Of a DNA stretch of 64,000 nucleotides, positions 1 to 8,473 are shown in pieces (position 1 is the first letter of the stretch; the number at the start of each line of letters is the position of its first letter). Origin of the DNA: Lactiplantibacillus xiangfangensis. Lineage in GTDB: Bacteria > Bacillota > Bacilli > Lactobacillales > Lactobacillaceae. Below the pieces are notes generated by a model, which saw only the letters and a program-made list of their open reading frames with translations, was not told the DNA's origin and did no database searches. The position numbers and the translations under genes were made by a program. The stretch is taken from contig NZ_JQCL01000074.1 in the NCBI RefSeq assembly GCF_001438845.1, forward strand, positions 191,376 through 255,375, read 5' to 3'.

Positions 1-477
1 CTTCTTCTCAGCCTTCTTACGTTTACGGATATTTCGGAAAAAGTTCTCCAATAATTCCCCCGCTGGCCGTGCCAAGACCCGTTCATGGACCGTCACTTGG
101 TGATTCAGCCGCGTATCGTCCATCACTTGATACAGGCTCCGGACGGCCCCGGCTTTAGGATCGCGCGCGCCGTAAAACATTTCGGGAATCCGCGCATTAA
201 TAATGGCGCCGCTACACATCAGACACGGCTCTAGCGTGACGTACAGCTGACAATCTTCCAGGCGCCAGCTACGTAAATACTCACAGGCCTCCTGAATCGC
301 AATGATCTCTGCATGCATGGTCGCATCCTGACCATGTTCCCGTAAATTATGGCCACGACCAATGATCTCACCATCGTGCACAATCACGGCACCGATCGGG
401 ACTTCACCGATCACATACGCCATCCGTGCTTCGTGGAGGGCTTCTTGCATCCAGTCTTCCGCCGTTTGATTACTCAC
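1..477 (-). CDS. tadA: tRNA adenosine(34) deaminase TadA, 3' end cut by window edge
   Basis: Deaminates the wobble adenosine (A34) of tRNA-Arg(ACG) to inosine; a zinc-dependent cytidine-deaminase-fold enzyme. The minus strand reads through 159 codons without a stop up to base 1. The zinc/catalytic motif HAE (in ATMHAEI) is followed by PCLMC (in TLEPCLMCSGAI), the two halves of the deaminase site. The C-terminal part ends in a Lys/Arg-rich helix, so only a few residues should be missing. Start is GTG at 477, chosen because AAAGGAGGG lies just upstream. It starts 2 bases beyond the stop of the methyltransferase gene at 479, so the two are one operon. The substrate range may be wider here, because a tRNA-Leu(AAG) is encoded at 48010-48093. 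Confidence 0.93.
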   Translation of the reverse strand, partial: MSNQTAEDWMQEALHEARMAYVIGEVPIGAVIVHDGEIIGRGHNLREHGQDATMHAEIIAIQEACEYLRSWRLEDCQLYVTLEPCLMCSGAIINARIPEMFYGARDPKAGAVRSLYQVMDDTRLNHQVTVHERVLARPAGELLENFFRNIRKRKKAEKK

Positions 478-478
478 G

Positions 479-1087
479 CTATCCCTCCTTTACACTTTGT
501 AAGATGTAATAGCCCTTATCCTTCTTAATAATCTGACAATTACCAAAAGTTGCCTGCATTAACTTCTTGGCTGACGGTGCCCCCTGCTTTTTCTGGAGAA
601 CAACTGTCAGCGTACCACCGGTTACCAAGCGTGATACCGCGCCGGTTAACATGGCAGCGACCACGTCTTTTCCGGCACGTACAGGTGGGTTTGTGACGAT
701 GGCGGCGTAGTCCGTCTTGGTCACCTGCTCGTAGACGTCGGACGTAAAGATATTGACGTTAGTAATCTGATTCAGTGCCGTATTTTTGCGGGCTAAACTC
801 AACGCCAACTCGTTAACGTCAACCATATCAACCGTCCGTTCAGGCGACTGATACGCTAGTGCCATGCCAATTGGGCCGTAACCGGTCCCTAAATCTAAGA
901 TTGCACCAGCCGGCAACTGGCTAGGGTCAAAGGCCGCTAACAAGGTCCGAGAACCGTAATCCACGGTCCGCTTAGAAAAGACACCGTTATCGGTCGTAAA
1001 TTTAAAGTCGTGCTGAAAAATTTCAAAATTCCATTGCTTTTCGTCATGCACAACTTCTGGATTGTGTGTATAATAATAATTGGTCAT
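479..1087 (-). CDS. Class I SAM-dependent methyltransferase, RsmC/YbxB-like
   Basis: A 202-residue protein resembling the small Firmicute RsmC-like family (YbxB), which corresponds to the C-terminal catalytic half of 16S rRNA G1207 N2-methyltransferase. The SAM-binding motif DLGTGYGPIG lies near residue 67, and the catalytic motif NPPVRAG (NPPhR type for exocyclic amine methylation) near residue 133. ATG start at 1087 is preceded by AGAGGAAAA. It is directly upstream of tadA in the same operon, and so belongs to a translation/RNA-modification pair. The rRNA target is inferred from family membership; the sequence only shows an NPP-type N-methyltransferase. Confidence 0.85.
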   Translation of the reverse strand: MTNYYYTHNPEVVHDEKQWNFEIFQHDFKFTTDNGVFSKRTVDYGSRTLLAAFDPSQLPAGAILDLGTGYGPIGMALAYQSPERTVDMVDVNELALSLARKNTALNQITNVNIFTSDVYEQVTKTDYAAIVTNPPVRAGKDVVAAMLTGAVSRLVTGGTLTVVLQKKQGAPSAKKLMQATFGNCQIIKKDKGYYILQSVKEG

Positions 1088-1191
1088 ATTTATTTTCCTC
1101 TGATTTATGGTCTAGTTCTATGATAACTGATTTATAGAAGGAACAACAATAAAATAAAAATTTTTCAAGCAATGGTTAAAGACCGTTATTA

Positions 1192-1240
1192 ACACAATAT
1201 CTAGTGGTTAAGGCTCATTTTGAGCCACTAGATATTGTGT
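1192..1240 (+). promoter_or_regulatory. Tandem NrdR boxes upstream of nrdHEF
   Basis: Two 16-bp sites match the published NrdR box (acaCwATATaTwGtgt): ACACAATATCTAGTGG at 1192-1207 and CCACTAGATATTGTGT at 1225-1240. Their starts are 33 bp apart, about three helical turns, the spacing known for NrdR pairs. The boxes are near-palindromes, so together they form a long inverted repeat that resembles a terminator; but it lies between divergent gene starts and just upstream of the nrdH -35 element. Confidence 0.85.
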
Positions 1241-1247
1241 TTTTTGA

Positions 1248-1275
1248 TTGTTTTTTCCCCCGTATGTTGTATACT
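1248..1275 (+). promoter_or_regulatory. Sigma-A promoter of nrdHEF
   Basis: TTGTTT (1248-1253), 16-bp spacer, TATACT (1270-1275). It begins 7 bp after the second NrdR box, fitting repression by NrdR, and the ATG of nrdH follows 35 bp later. Confidence 0.65.
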
Positions 1276-1310
1276 GGGTTTATCGATAAAACGAAATAAG
1301 GGTGATTTAA

Positions 1311-1541
1311 ATGAAAAAAGTAACGGTTTTTACTAAGAACAACTGCATGCAATGCAAAATGACTAAGAAATTCCTCGTGGCCCATAACGTCGCCTTCGAA
1401 GAAAAGAACATTAACACTAATCCAGAATACGTTGATTACTTAAAAAATCAAGGTTTCCAAGCGGTTCCCGTGGTCGAAATTACTGGTGAAGATAGCATTG
1501 CCGGTTTCCGCCCAGATGCTTTGAAGCAATTAGCTGTTTAG
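1311..1541 (+). CDS. nrdH: Glutaredoxin-like protein NrdH
   Basis: A 76-residue small thiol-disulfide redoxin that re-reduces class Ib ribonucleotide reductase. The redox motif CMQC sits at residues 12-15 (NNCMQCKM), followed by the thioredoxin-fold cis-Pro region AVPVVE and the C-terminal SIAGFRPD typical of NrdH. It is the first gene of the nrdHEF operon; the GGTG site lies 7 bases before ATG. Length matches the family (about 75-80 residues). No nrdI gene is present in this cluster. Confidence 0.95.
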   Translation: MKKVTVFTKNNCMQCKMTKKFLVAHNVAFEEKNINTNPEYVDYLKNQGFQAVPVVEITGEDSIAGFRPDALKQLAV

Positions 1542-1599
1542 TTCACTGCGCTTTTTTTGCGCGGTTACATAGCTGGTTTTAAGGATAGATTTGATAAGC

Positions 1600-1634
1600 G
1601 ACCCACAATCAATAGTCACTACTGATTGTGGGTC
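1600..1634 (+). other. Hairpin between nrdH and nrdE
   Basis: Perfect 12-bp arms GACCCACAATCA (1600-1611) and TGATTGTGGGTC (1623-1634) around an 11-base loop. It is followed by a short, weak T-run (CTTTTAATC). It may act as a partial terminator, an RNA-processing or a stabilising site between the small nrdH cistron and nrdE. Its role is not visible from sequence. Confidence 0.6.
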
Positions 1635-1685
1635 GTCCGCTTTTAATCAGCACCAACTCACATTGTTATAGAAAGAGGATTCCTT

Positions 1686-3851
1686 ATGAGCTTAAAAGAC
1701 TTAAAAGACGTCACGTATTATGATCTGAACAATGAAATCAATATTCCCGTCAACAATCAGATTCCATTGAACAAGGATAAAGAAGCCCTAGCCGCATTCT
1801 TGGAACAAAACGTTGAACCTAACACGAAAAAGTTTGCCAGCTTACGGGACCGATTTGACTACCTCGAAACCCATGACTACTTAGAAATGGACGCCATTAA
1901 TAAGTATGACTTTAGCTTCATTGAAAAGTTATACGACTACTTAAAATCGCAAGACTTCCACTTTAAGACTTTCATGGCCGCTTATAAATTTTACGCCCAA
2001 TACGCGTTAAAGACCGATGATGGTGACTATTACTTGGAAAACTTCATTGACCGCGTGGCAATGAACGCCCTCTACTTTTCAGACGGCAACGAAGACCTTG
2101 CAATGGCTTTAGCAGATGAGATTATTCACCAACGTTACCAACCAGCAACCCCTAGTTTCTTAAACGCGGGGCGCGCTCGGCGGGGTGAACTCATTTCCTG
2201 TTTCTTGATTCAGTCGACCGACGACATGAACTCGATTGGCCGCACGATCAATTCTGCCTTACAACTTTCCCGAATCGGTGGCGGAGTTGGGATCAACCTC
2301 AGCAACTTACGGGGGGCGGGTGACCCCATCAAGCATATCGACGGGGCTGCCAGTGGTGTCGTGCCCGTCATGAAGTTACTCGAAGACAGTTTCTCATATT
2401 CTAACCAATTAGGACAACGCCAAGGTGCCGGGGTCGTTTACCTCAGCGTCTTCCATCCAGACATCATCGCCTTCCTCTCTGCTAAGAAGGAAAACGCGGA
2501 TGAAAAGATTCGTTTAAAGACGTTGTCCCTCGGCGTCACCGTACCTGATAAGTTCTACGAATTAGTCAAGGCCGACGCTGACATGTACCTCTTCAGTCCT
2601 TACGGGGTTGAACGGGAATACGGCGTGCCATTCTCCTACGTTGATATTTCTAAGGAATATGACAACATGGTCAAGAATCCCAATATCCGGAAGACCAAGC
2701 TCAAGGCACGTGACTTGGAAAACGAAATCAGTAAACTGCAACAAGAATCCGGTTATCCTTACGTCATCAACATCGACACGGCCAACCGGGCCAACCCGAT
2801 TGACGGTAAAATCGTTATGAGTAACCTTTGTTCCGAAGTCATGCAGGTCCAAACGCCATCCCTCATCGACGACCAACAACAATACGAAAAGTTAGGGACT
2901 GACATCAGTTGTAACTTGGGCTCAACCAACATCGTTAACTTGATGACTTCGCCTAACTTTGGGCATTCTGTTGAAGCGATGGTCCGGGCATTAACTTTTG
3001 TAACCGACCATTCTAACGTTGACGTAGTCCCTTCAATTCAAAAGGGGAACCACCAAGCACACACCATTGGTTTAGGTGCCATGGGATTGCACGCCTTCTT
3101 TGCCAAGAACCAAATGGCTTACGGTAGCAAGGAAGCCGTTGATTTCACCAACATTTACTTCCTACTGTTAAACTACTGGACGTTAAAGGCTTCGAATGAA
3201 ATTGCCCGTGAACGGCACGAAACCTTTGTTAACTTTGAAAAATCGAAGTACGCTGACGGTTCTTACTTCGATAAATATATTAATGAAGACTGGCAACCAC
3301 AGTATGCCAAAACAGCCGACCTTTTCAAGGGAATTTTCATCCCTTCAAAGGCTGATTGGGAAGCTCTTAAAGCTGCGGTTATGCAAGACGGGTTATATCA
3401 CCAAAACCGTATGGCCGTAGCCCCCAACGGTTCGATTTCTTACATTAATGATACGACTGCCAGCTTGCATCCAATCATTAACCGGGTAGAAGAACGGCAA
3501 GAAAAGAAAATTGGTAAAATTTATTATCCCGCTCCATACCTATCTAATGATACAATTGATTACTATAAGTCAGCATACGATACTGACATGCGTAAAGTTA
3601 TTGATGTTTATGCCGCCGCACAGCAACACGTTGACCAAGGGATGAGCTTAACCCTCTTCATGCGTTCAACGATTCCTGCTGGCTTATACGAATGGAAAGA
3701 CGGCCGCACTAACAAAATGACGACCCGTGACTTAAACATTCTTCGCAACTATGCTTACCGCAAAGGAATCAAGTCGATTTACTATATTCGGACCTTTACG
3801 GATGATGATGGTGAAGTCGGGGTAAATGAATGTGAAAGCTGCGTAATCTAG
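1686..3851 (+). CDS. nrdE: Class Ib ribonucleoside-diphosphate reductase, alpha subunit NrdE
   Basis: Reduces NDPs to dNDPs in the cytoplasm as an alpha2beta2 complex with NrdF, re-reduced by NrdH. At 721 residues it has the usual NrdE length and lacks an N-terminal ATP-cone. Visible motifs include TPSFLNAG near residue 158, the active-site cysteine in RRGELISCFL, the NLCSEVMQVQTP segment carrying the conserved Asn-x-Cys-x-Glu catalytic triad, and a C-terminal redox pair CESC four residues from the end (NECESCVI). ATG at 1686 is preceded by AGAGG. It lies 36 bases before nrdF. Confidence 0.97.
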   Translation: MSLKDLKDVTYYDLNNEINIPVNNQIPLNKDKEALAAFLEQNVEPNTKKFASLRDRFDYLETHDYLEMDAINKYDFSFIEKLYDYLKSQDFHFKTFMAAYKFYAQYALKTDDGDYYLENFIDRVAMNALYFSDGNEDLAMALADEIIHQRYQPATPSFLNAGRARRGELISCFLIQSTDDMNSIGRTINSALQLSRIGGGVGINLSNLRGAGDPIKHIDGAASGVVPVMKLLEDSFSYSNQLGQRQGAGVVYLSVFHPDIIAFLSAKKENADEKIRLKTLSLGVTVPDKFYELVKADADMYLFSPYGVEREYGVPFSYVDISKEYDNMVKNPNIRKTKLKARDLENEISKLQQESGYPYVINIDTANRANPIDGKIVMSNLCSEVMQVQTPSLIDDQQQYEKLGTDISCNLGSTNIVNLMTSPNFGHSVEAMVRALTFVTDHSNVDVVPSIQKGNHQAHTIGLGAMGLHAFFAKNQMAYGSKEAVDFTNIYFLLLNYWTLKASNEIARERHETFVNFEKSKYADGSYFDKYINEDWQPQYAKTADLFKGIFIPSKADWEALKAAVMQDGLYHQNRMAVAPNGSISYINDTTASLHPIINRVEERQEKKIGKIYYPAPYLSNDTIDYYKSAYDTDMRKVIDVYAAAQQHVDQGMSLTLFMRSTIPAGLYEWKDGRTNKMTTRDLNILRNYAYRKGIKSIYYIRTFTDDDGEVGVNECESCVI

Positions 3852-3887
3852 TAATTTATACCTTAGATCATTAGGAGGATATCAACG

Positions 3888-4913
3888 ATGGCAACAAATT
3901 TGGCTTATTACCAAAAATTGCTCAGTAATGGCAACTATAAATCGATTAACTGGGATCAAGTTTCAGACGCAATCGATAAAAGCACTTGGGAAAAACTAAC
4001 GGAACAATTCTGGTTAGACACCCGGATTCCAGTTTCAAACGATATGTCCGACTGGCGGGCCTTGGACGACGATCACCGTTGGGTAGTTGGACACGTCTTC
4101 GGTGGCTTAACGCTACTGGATACCTTACAATCACAAGACGGGTTGCAATCCCTACGGCGCCACGTCGTAACACCCCATGAAACGGCCGTTTTAAATAACA
4201 TTCAATTCATGGAATCGGTCCACGCTAAGAGTTATTCAACGATTTTCGAAACGCTTAACACGCCGGACGAAATCAATGAAATCTTTGACTGGAGCGACAG
4301 CGAAGAATATTTACAAAATAAAGCGCAATGGATTTACAAGTTATATGATAACTTGGACGAAGATCCTTTGAAGCAAAAGGTTGCCAACGTCTTCCTTGAA
4401 ACGTTCTTATTCTACTCTGGTTTCTACACGCCACTTTACTATTTGGGCCATAACCAATTACCAAACGTTGCCGAAATCATCAAACTGATTTTACGGGACG
4501 AAAGTGTCCACGGTACTTACATTGGTTACAAGTTCCAAATCGGCTTCAAGGAACGCTCTGAAAAGGAACAGGCCGAATTCAAAGACTGGATGTTCGACTT
4601 CCTTTACAAGCTCTATGAGAACGAAGAAAATTACGTTCACTTAGTTTACGATCAACTTGGCTGGTCCGACGAAGTTTTAACCTTCAGTCGTTACAATGCC
4701 AACAAAGCATTGATGAACTTAGGTCAAGACGCCCTCTTCCCAGATACCGCGGAAGACGTCAACCCAGTCGTCATGAACGGGATTTCAACCGGGACTTCTA
4801 ACCATGATTTCTTCTCACAAGTTGGGAATGGTTACCGGTTAGGTCAAGTTGAAGCCATGCAGGATACCGATTATGATATCGGCGAACCTGATGACGAACG
4901 TACTCGCGACTAA
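3888..4913 (+). CDS. nrdF: Class Ib ribonucleotide reductase, beta subunit NrdF
   Basis: Supplies the tyrosyl radical from a di-metal site (Mn2 or Fe2 in class Ib) to NrdE. The 341-residue protein shows ligand motifs FMESVHAKSY near residue 105 and RDESVHGTYIGYK near 203 (Glu and His ligands), with the helix segment TFLFYSGFY between them. The RBS AGGAGG lies 9 bases before ATG. It is the last gene of nrdHEF and is followed by a strong terminator. Lactobacilli are manganese-rich, so a Mn2 cofactor is plausible, but assembling it needs NrdI, which is not in this window. Confidence 0.96.
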   Translation: MATNLAYYQKLLSNGNYKSINWDQVSDAIDKSTWEKLTEQFWLDTRIPVSNDMSDWRALDDDHRWVVGHVFGGLTLLDTLQSQDGLQSLRRHVVTPHETAVLNNIQFMESVHAKSYSTIFETLNTPDEINEIFDWSDSEEYLQNKAQWIYKLYDNLDEDPLKQKVANVFLETFLFYSGFYTPLYYLGHNQLPNVAEIIKLILRDESVHGTYIGYKFQIGFKERSEKEQAEFKDWMFDFLYKLYENEENYVHLVYDQLGWSDEVLTFSRYNANKALMNLGQDALFPDTAEDVNPVVMNGISTGTSNHDFFSQVGNGYRLGQVEAMQDTDYDIGEPDDERTRD

Positions 4914-4923
4914 TGATTAAATT

Positions 4924-4958
4924 AAAAATGCGGCCCACTTGTGGTGCCGCATTTTTGC
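4924..4958 (+). terminator. Rho-independent terminator after nrdF
   Basis: AAAAATGCGGC (4924-4934) pairs with GCCGCATTTTT (4946-4956) around an 11-base loop; the T-run is part of the right arm. It separates nrdHEF from the LOG-family gene. Confidence 0.85.
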
Positions 4959-4988
4959 TAGGTGATTTAATATTGGAGGAATAATTTG

Positions 4989-5564
4989 ATGGCAATTCAT
5001 AACATTTGTGTTTTTTGTGGCTCGAATTCCGGTTTAGATCCTAAATTTGCAGATAAAACGACTGAACTTGGCAAGTACTTAGCTGATAACGACTACCAAC
5101 TAGTCTATGGTGGTGGTAACCACGGGTTGATGGGCAAGGTCGCCACCGCGACCCTTGAAAACCACGGCCGCGTCATTGGTATCATCCCGCACTTCTTAAT
5201 CGAACGTGGCTTAGCACTCACCGACGTTACGACTTTTATCGAAACCAAGACGATGACTGAACGCAAAGAGAAAATGCTTCACTTAGCGGACGCGTTTATC
5301 GTGCTTCCCGGTGGCTTTGGCACGTTTGAAGAGTTTCTTCAAATGCTTTCCTGGAGTCAAATGGACATTCACCAGAAGCCAATCGCCCTTTATAATATCG
5401 ACGGTTTCTACGATGACCTGGTTGCGATGCTCAAGAAGAGTACCACGCTGGGTTTCGCACCAACAGAAAACATGGACCTGTTTATTGATGGTCATAACCT
5501 CGACGACATTTTCACCGGGTTCCGTAATTTCAAACACGTCTTACCACCTAAGTACACGAATTAA
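4989..5564 (+). CDS. LOG-family (TIGR00730) nucleotide-processing Rossmann protein
   Basis: A 191-residue protein of the LOG/YvdD family, cytokinin riboside 5'-monophosphate phosphoribohydrolase-like. The signature PGGFGTFEE near residue 104 (PGGxGTxxE) and the N-terminal ICVFCGSNSG identify it. Family members cleave nucleoside 5'-monophosphates to base plus ribose 5-phosphate; the physiological substrate in lactobacilli is not established. ATG at 4989 sits at good distance from GGAGG (4976-4980); a TTG one codon upstream (4986) is the alternative. Single-gene unit between two terminators. Confidence 0.88.
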   Translation: MAIHNICVFCGSNSGLDPKFADKTTELGKYLADNDYQLVYGGGNHGLMGKVATATLENHGRVIGIIPHFLIERGLALTDVTTFIETKTMTERKEKMLHLADAFIVLPGGFGTFEEFLQMLSWSQMDIHQKPIALYNIDGFYDDLVAMLKKSTTLGFAPTENMDLFIDGHNLDDIFTGFRNFKHVLPPKYTN

Positions 5565-5577
5565 GCTCATATAAATC

Positions 5578-5628
5578 AAAATCCACCCACTCTTCAAACG
5601 TTAATTTGAAGAATGGGTGGATTTTTTT
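5578..5628. terminator. Bidirectional terminator between the LOG gene and mprF
   Basis: 20-bp arms (5578-5597 and 5605-5624) with one mismatch and a 7-base loop; A-run on the left and T-run on the right, so it can end both convergent transcripts. Confidence 0.88.
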
Positions 5629-8249
5629 TAATGTCGTGAACTACTTTGTAACCGTTTCGGAACCAAGAACGTCCGGTGATGACTACCGTGTTTGTTGACC
5701 CGCGTATTCACAACTTGTAGTAACTGTAAGATTGTAAAGATCAAAGAATTTCGTTTCCGGTAAGCAATGTACTTCGGTTCCCACTCCGTGACGTACTTTT
5801 CTTTGTACGACCGTAGTCCTTGAAACCCGTACAATTGATACCCATATTCATAAATCAGATGGGCAATCTTCTCTTGAATGAAACTATAGCGTGAAACGCC
5901 TACGCCAGATAACGGTGCCATCCCCATATTGAAGTATTGGTAACCCTGGTCACGCGCCTGTTCAAATAAGTGTACGAAGACCGTATCCATAATGCCAGAC
6001 GGCGCGTCCGTACTGGAACGCATCAAGTCAATCGAAGTCGATTGCTCATTTCCCTGAGGCATGATGTTGGCAAACGCCACGATTTGATGTTCAGGATTGT
6101 AGACCACCGCGATGGGAGCCTGATTTAAATAAGTTTCACTGAAGAAGCCTAACGAGAAGCCCTTCTCCGTTTCGCCATTTAACCAGCTATCTGAAACCGC
6201 CTTGAGCTCCGCCATGACTTCCTTAGAGAATGGCGGTTGTAACACTTCAAACTGATAGTTATCCCGCGTAAACTTGTTCATCAGCGCACGCTCGCCCCGT
6301 AGCCGTTTCCCAGCGAGGCTGAAGTCCGCTAACTTCACGTGGCCTTCTTCACCAGTCTTGATGAAGTCAAAGCCCATCTCATGCAAATGCATCGTCAAAT
6401 TTTCGCTAATTTCGTAGAAAACGAGTGAGCAACCATCGCTATCCGCATCGTCCATCAGCTGTTCCAAAGCTGCTTGTAACTGTTCCTGGTTACCAAATGG
6501 TTCACCCATAATAATCAGTTTATCGGCTTTTTTCTGGTATAAGAAGATCAGTTGATCTTCCCCATCAACCTGATAGTAGTAGGCCAACTTATCATTTAGG
6601 TAAGCTAAATGTGAAATCTCATTACCGCCATACGTCGTAATGACCTGCTTGACCCGCTGCGCATCCATGGCCTGCCCAATACGGGAATTATGACCAGTCG
6701 CAAAGTACCGGTACATCAAGACTAGAATCAGCGCTGCTAAGACTAGCCCGATGACCCCAAAGACCCACAGTTTTTGCGAAGGGAAGAACAACGCCTCTGG
6801 AACCGCGTGCCGATGGTGAATCTGAGGCGCGTTATAGACCCCCACTATCGTGTACAAGACAAACGTTACGACATAGACACAAGCGACCCATAGCGTTTGA
6901 CCCCACGAAAATGATAAGTGGTCACGATAATAAGCGTGTTTGGATAAGACCACCACGCCTAAAATAATCACCAAGAAAATGATGAACTTCATTGAGATGG
7001 CGTCGTATACCACTAGCCAGCGAATCGTATTTAAAATGGCGACAAATAAGACGACCACTGTGGGCCAAAACGCCTTCTTGACCCGTCCCGCAGTTCCAAG
7101 GGCGACCCCAATCAATAGGAACGCCATCACGATACTAGTAGCCTGATTAATGAAAAAGAAGGTGTACGGATAAAACTGTAGGAACAATTTATTATTATAA
7201 GCAAAGTTTGGTACTGTCGACATCAGCAACATCAACAGTCCTGAGGCGTACAAGAAGACGGTCAGGGCAAGTTGCGCGAACCGTTGAAGGGCAATCTTTG
7301 GAATCCCCTCTAAGCGTTCGTTGAACCGGTGACCGGTGTCGTGCACGAATAAGGCCAGGCCAATTGCAAACGGAATGATGTAGTAAAACAGCCGGTAGAA
7401 TAACAACCACGCGACCGCATCCGGCCGGGAGACGCCAACTGCGCCCAAGCCAAAGATCATGAAAACGTCAAACGACCCGATCCCACCGGGCACCATCGAA
7501 ACTTCCCCAACAACCGAGGCAATGACGAATAGTGGGACGACCGCCGCAAAATCGATTGGTAAGTGCATAAAGTTCCCAATCAATAAGAAAAAGAGGACGC
7601 ACCCCGTCCATTCACCGAAAGACCCACTCAATAAGCGAACGACGTTACCCAGTGTCAGACCGTCAAAGAACTCGGAATCGTTGACTCGCGTAAAAATAAA
7701 GATGGCTGGGAAGTAGATCGCCCCACCGACTAGCCAGATCCAATAACTCCCGTACATGCTCCCGATGCCAAAGCCATAGACTAGGACCAGCGAGATCATA
7801 CAATACAGTGATAAACCTGAAACTAAGAATAGTGCAATTTTTGAAATAGCGAAGACGATCTGTTTTTTTGTCGCCGCCTTATTATAAAAATTAGCTCGCA
7901 GCGAAGCCCCCAGTACGCCGCCGAAACCACCAATGTTTGTAAATGTATTTGTGATCCACCCGGCCTTAAAAATGTAGCCCAGTGAATAGTGATTTGGTAA
8001 AAACTTTGTAATCATGACGTCGTACGTTAACATCGGCGTCACCGCAATGATCCCAATCACAACCATACTCAGGAGATGCCACCAACTTTGCGATGCCAGT
8101 GCGTTGGCTAATTGTTCGCCACTAACTTCTTTCGCAATCTTGCCGACTTCTGTGATCACAAATAACAGGACGGAGAAAACGAAGAGCGCTTTAATAATGC
8201 CCATTCGTTTATTCAGTACCGCACCCATTTTCTGTAACGCTGCCTTCAA
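5628..8249 (-). CDS. mprF: Phosphatidylglycerol lysyltransferase / flippase MprF
   Basis: A bifunctional membrane protein of 873 residues. The N-terminal ~500 residues hold many membrane segments (UPF0104/flippase part, with MVPGGIGSFDVF), and the C-terminal ~330 residues form the soluble DUF2156 aminoacyl-transferase domain (GEPFG, FMDTVFVHLF-type region, NMGMAPLSGVG, YKEKYVTEWEPKY). It transfers Lys (or another amino acid) from tRNA to phosphatidylglycerol and exposes the product on the outer leaflet, lowering binding of cationic peptides. I chose TTG at 8249, with GGGGGA just upstream; a longer TTG start at 8264 lacks an RBS. Monocistronic, ending at the bidirectional terminator. Confidence 0.93.
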   Translation of the reverse strand: MKAALQKMGAVLNKRMGIIKALFVFSVLLFVITEVGKIAKEVSGEQLANALASQSWWHLLSMVVIGIIAVTPMLTYDVMITKFLPNHYSLGYIFKAGWITNTFTNIGGFGGVLGASLRANFYNKAATKKQIVFAISKIALFLVSGLSLYCMISLVLVYGFGIGSMYGSYWIWLVGGAIYFPAIFIFTRVNDSEFFDGLTLGNVVRLLSGSFGEWTGCVLFFLLIGNFMHLPIDFAAVVPLFVIASVVGEVSMVPGGIGSFDVFMIFGLGAVGVSRPDAVAWLLFYRLFYYIIPFAIGLALFVHDTGHRFNERLEGIPKIALQRFAQLALTVFLYASGLLMLLMSTVPNFAYNNKLFLQFYPYTFFFINQATSIVMAFLLIGVALGTAGRVKKAFWPTVVVLFVAILNTIRWLVVYDAISMKFIIFLVIILGVVVLSKHAYYRDHLSFSWGQTLWVACVYVVTFVLYTIVGVYNAPQIHHRHAVPEALFFPSQKLWVFGVIGLVLAALILVLMYRYFATGHNSRIGQAMDAQRVKQVITTYGGNEISHLAYLNDKLAYYYQVDGEDQLIFLYQKKADKLIIMGEPFGNQEQLQAALEQLMDDADSDGCSLVFYEISENLTMHLHEMGFDFIKTGEEGHVKLADFSLAGKRLRGERALMNKFTRDNYQFEVLQPPFSKEVMAELKAVSDSWLNGETEKGFSLGFFSETYLNQAPIAVVYNPEHQIVAFANIMPQGNEQSTSIDLMRSSTDAPSGIMDTVFVHLFEQARDQGYQYFNMGMAPLSGVGVSRYSFIQEKIAHLIYEYGYQLYGFQGLRSYKEKYVTEWEPKYIAYRKRNSLIFTILQLLQVVNTRVNKHGSHHRTFLVPKRLQSSSRH

Positions 8250-8411
8250 AGCTAATTCCCCCAATAGTTTTAATTGTTCCTATTATCGCAATCTTATCTG
8301 ATTTATACAACTGTTGACGGGGGTTTTAAGCAGAGCTTAACACGGCTAGTACACTGATTTTAATTAATTAAAGTTATAAGCGCTTCATTCTATAATTACG
8401 TCAAGCAGTTC

Positions 8412-8440
8412 TTTACCCCACTTTTTCCTTCTTGTATAAT
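8412..8440 (+). promoter_or_regulatory. Promoter of the lipoprotein-nuclease operon
   Basis: TTTACC (8412-8417), 17-bp spacer, perfect TATAAT (8435-8440), then GGGGGAGA and ATG at 8474. Confidence 0.75.
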
Positions 8441-8473
8441 TAAAACTAATCACATACATAGGGGGAGATTATT

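Noticed and set aside
1191..1241. Rho-independent terminator between the methyltransferase gene and nrdH
   Set aside because: It lies between divergent starts, and its arms match two NrdR boxes at 33-bp spacing; reported as operator instead.
2562..2882. 106-residue frame antisense to nrdE
   Set aside because: Shadow of a strongly coding region; no RBS or promoter.
8370..8395. cre site around AAGCGCTTCA
   Set aside because: Key consensus bases are missing and it is not placed on the promoter.
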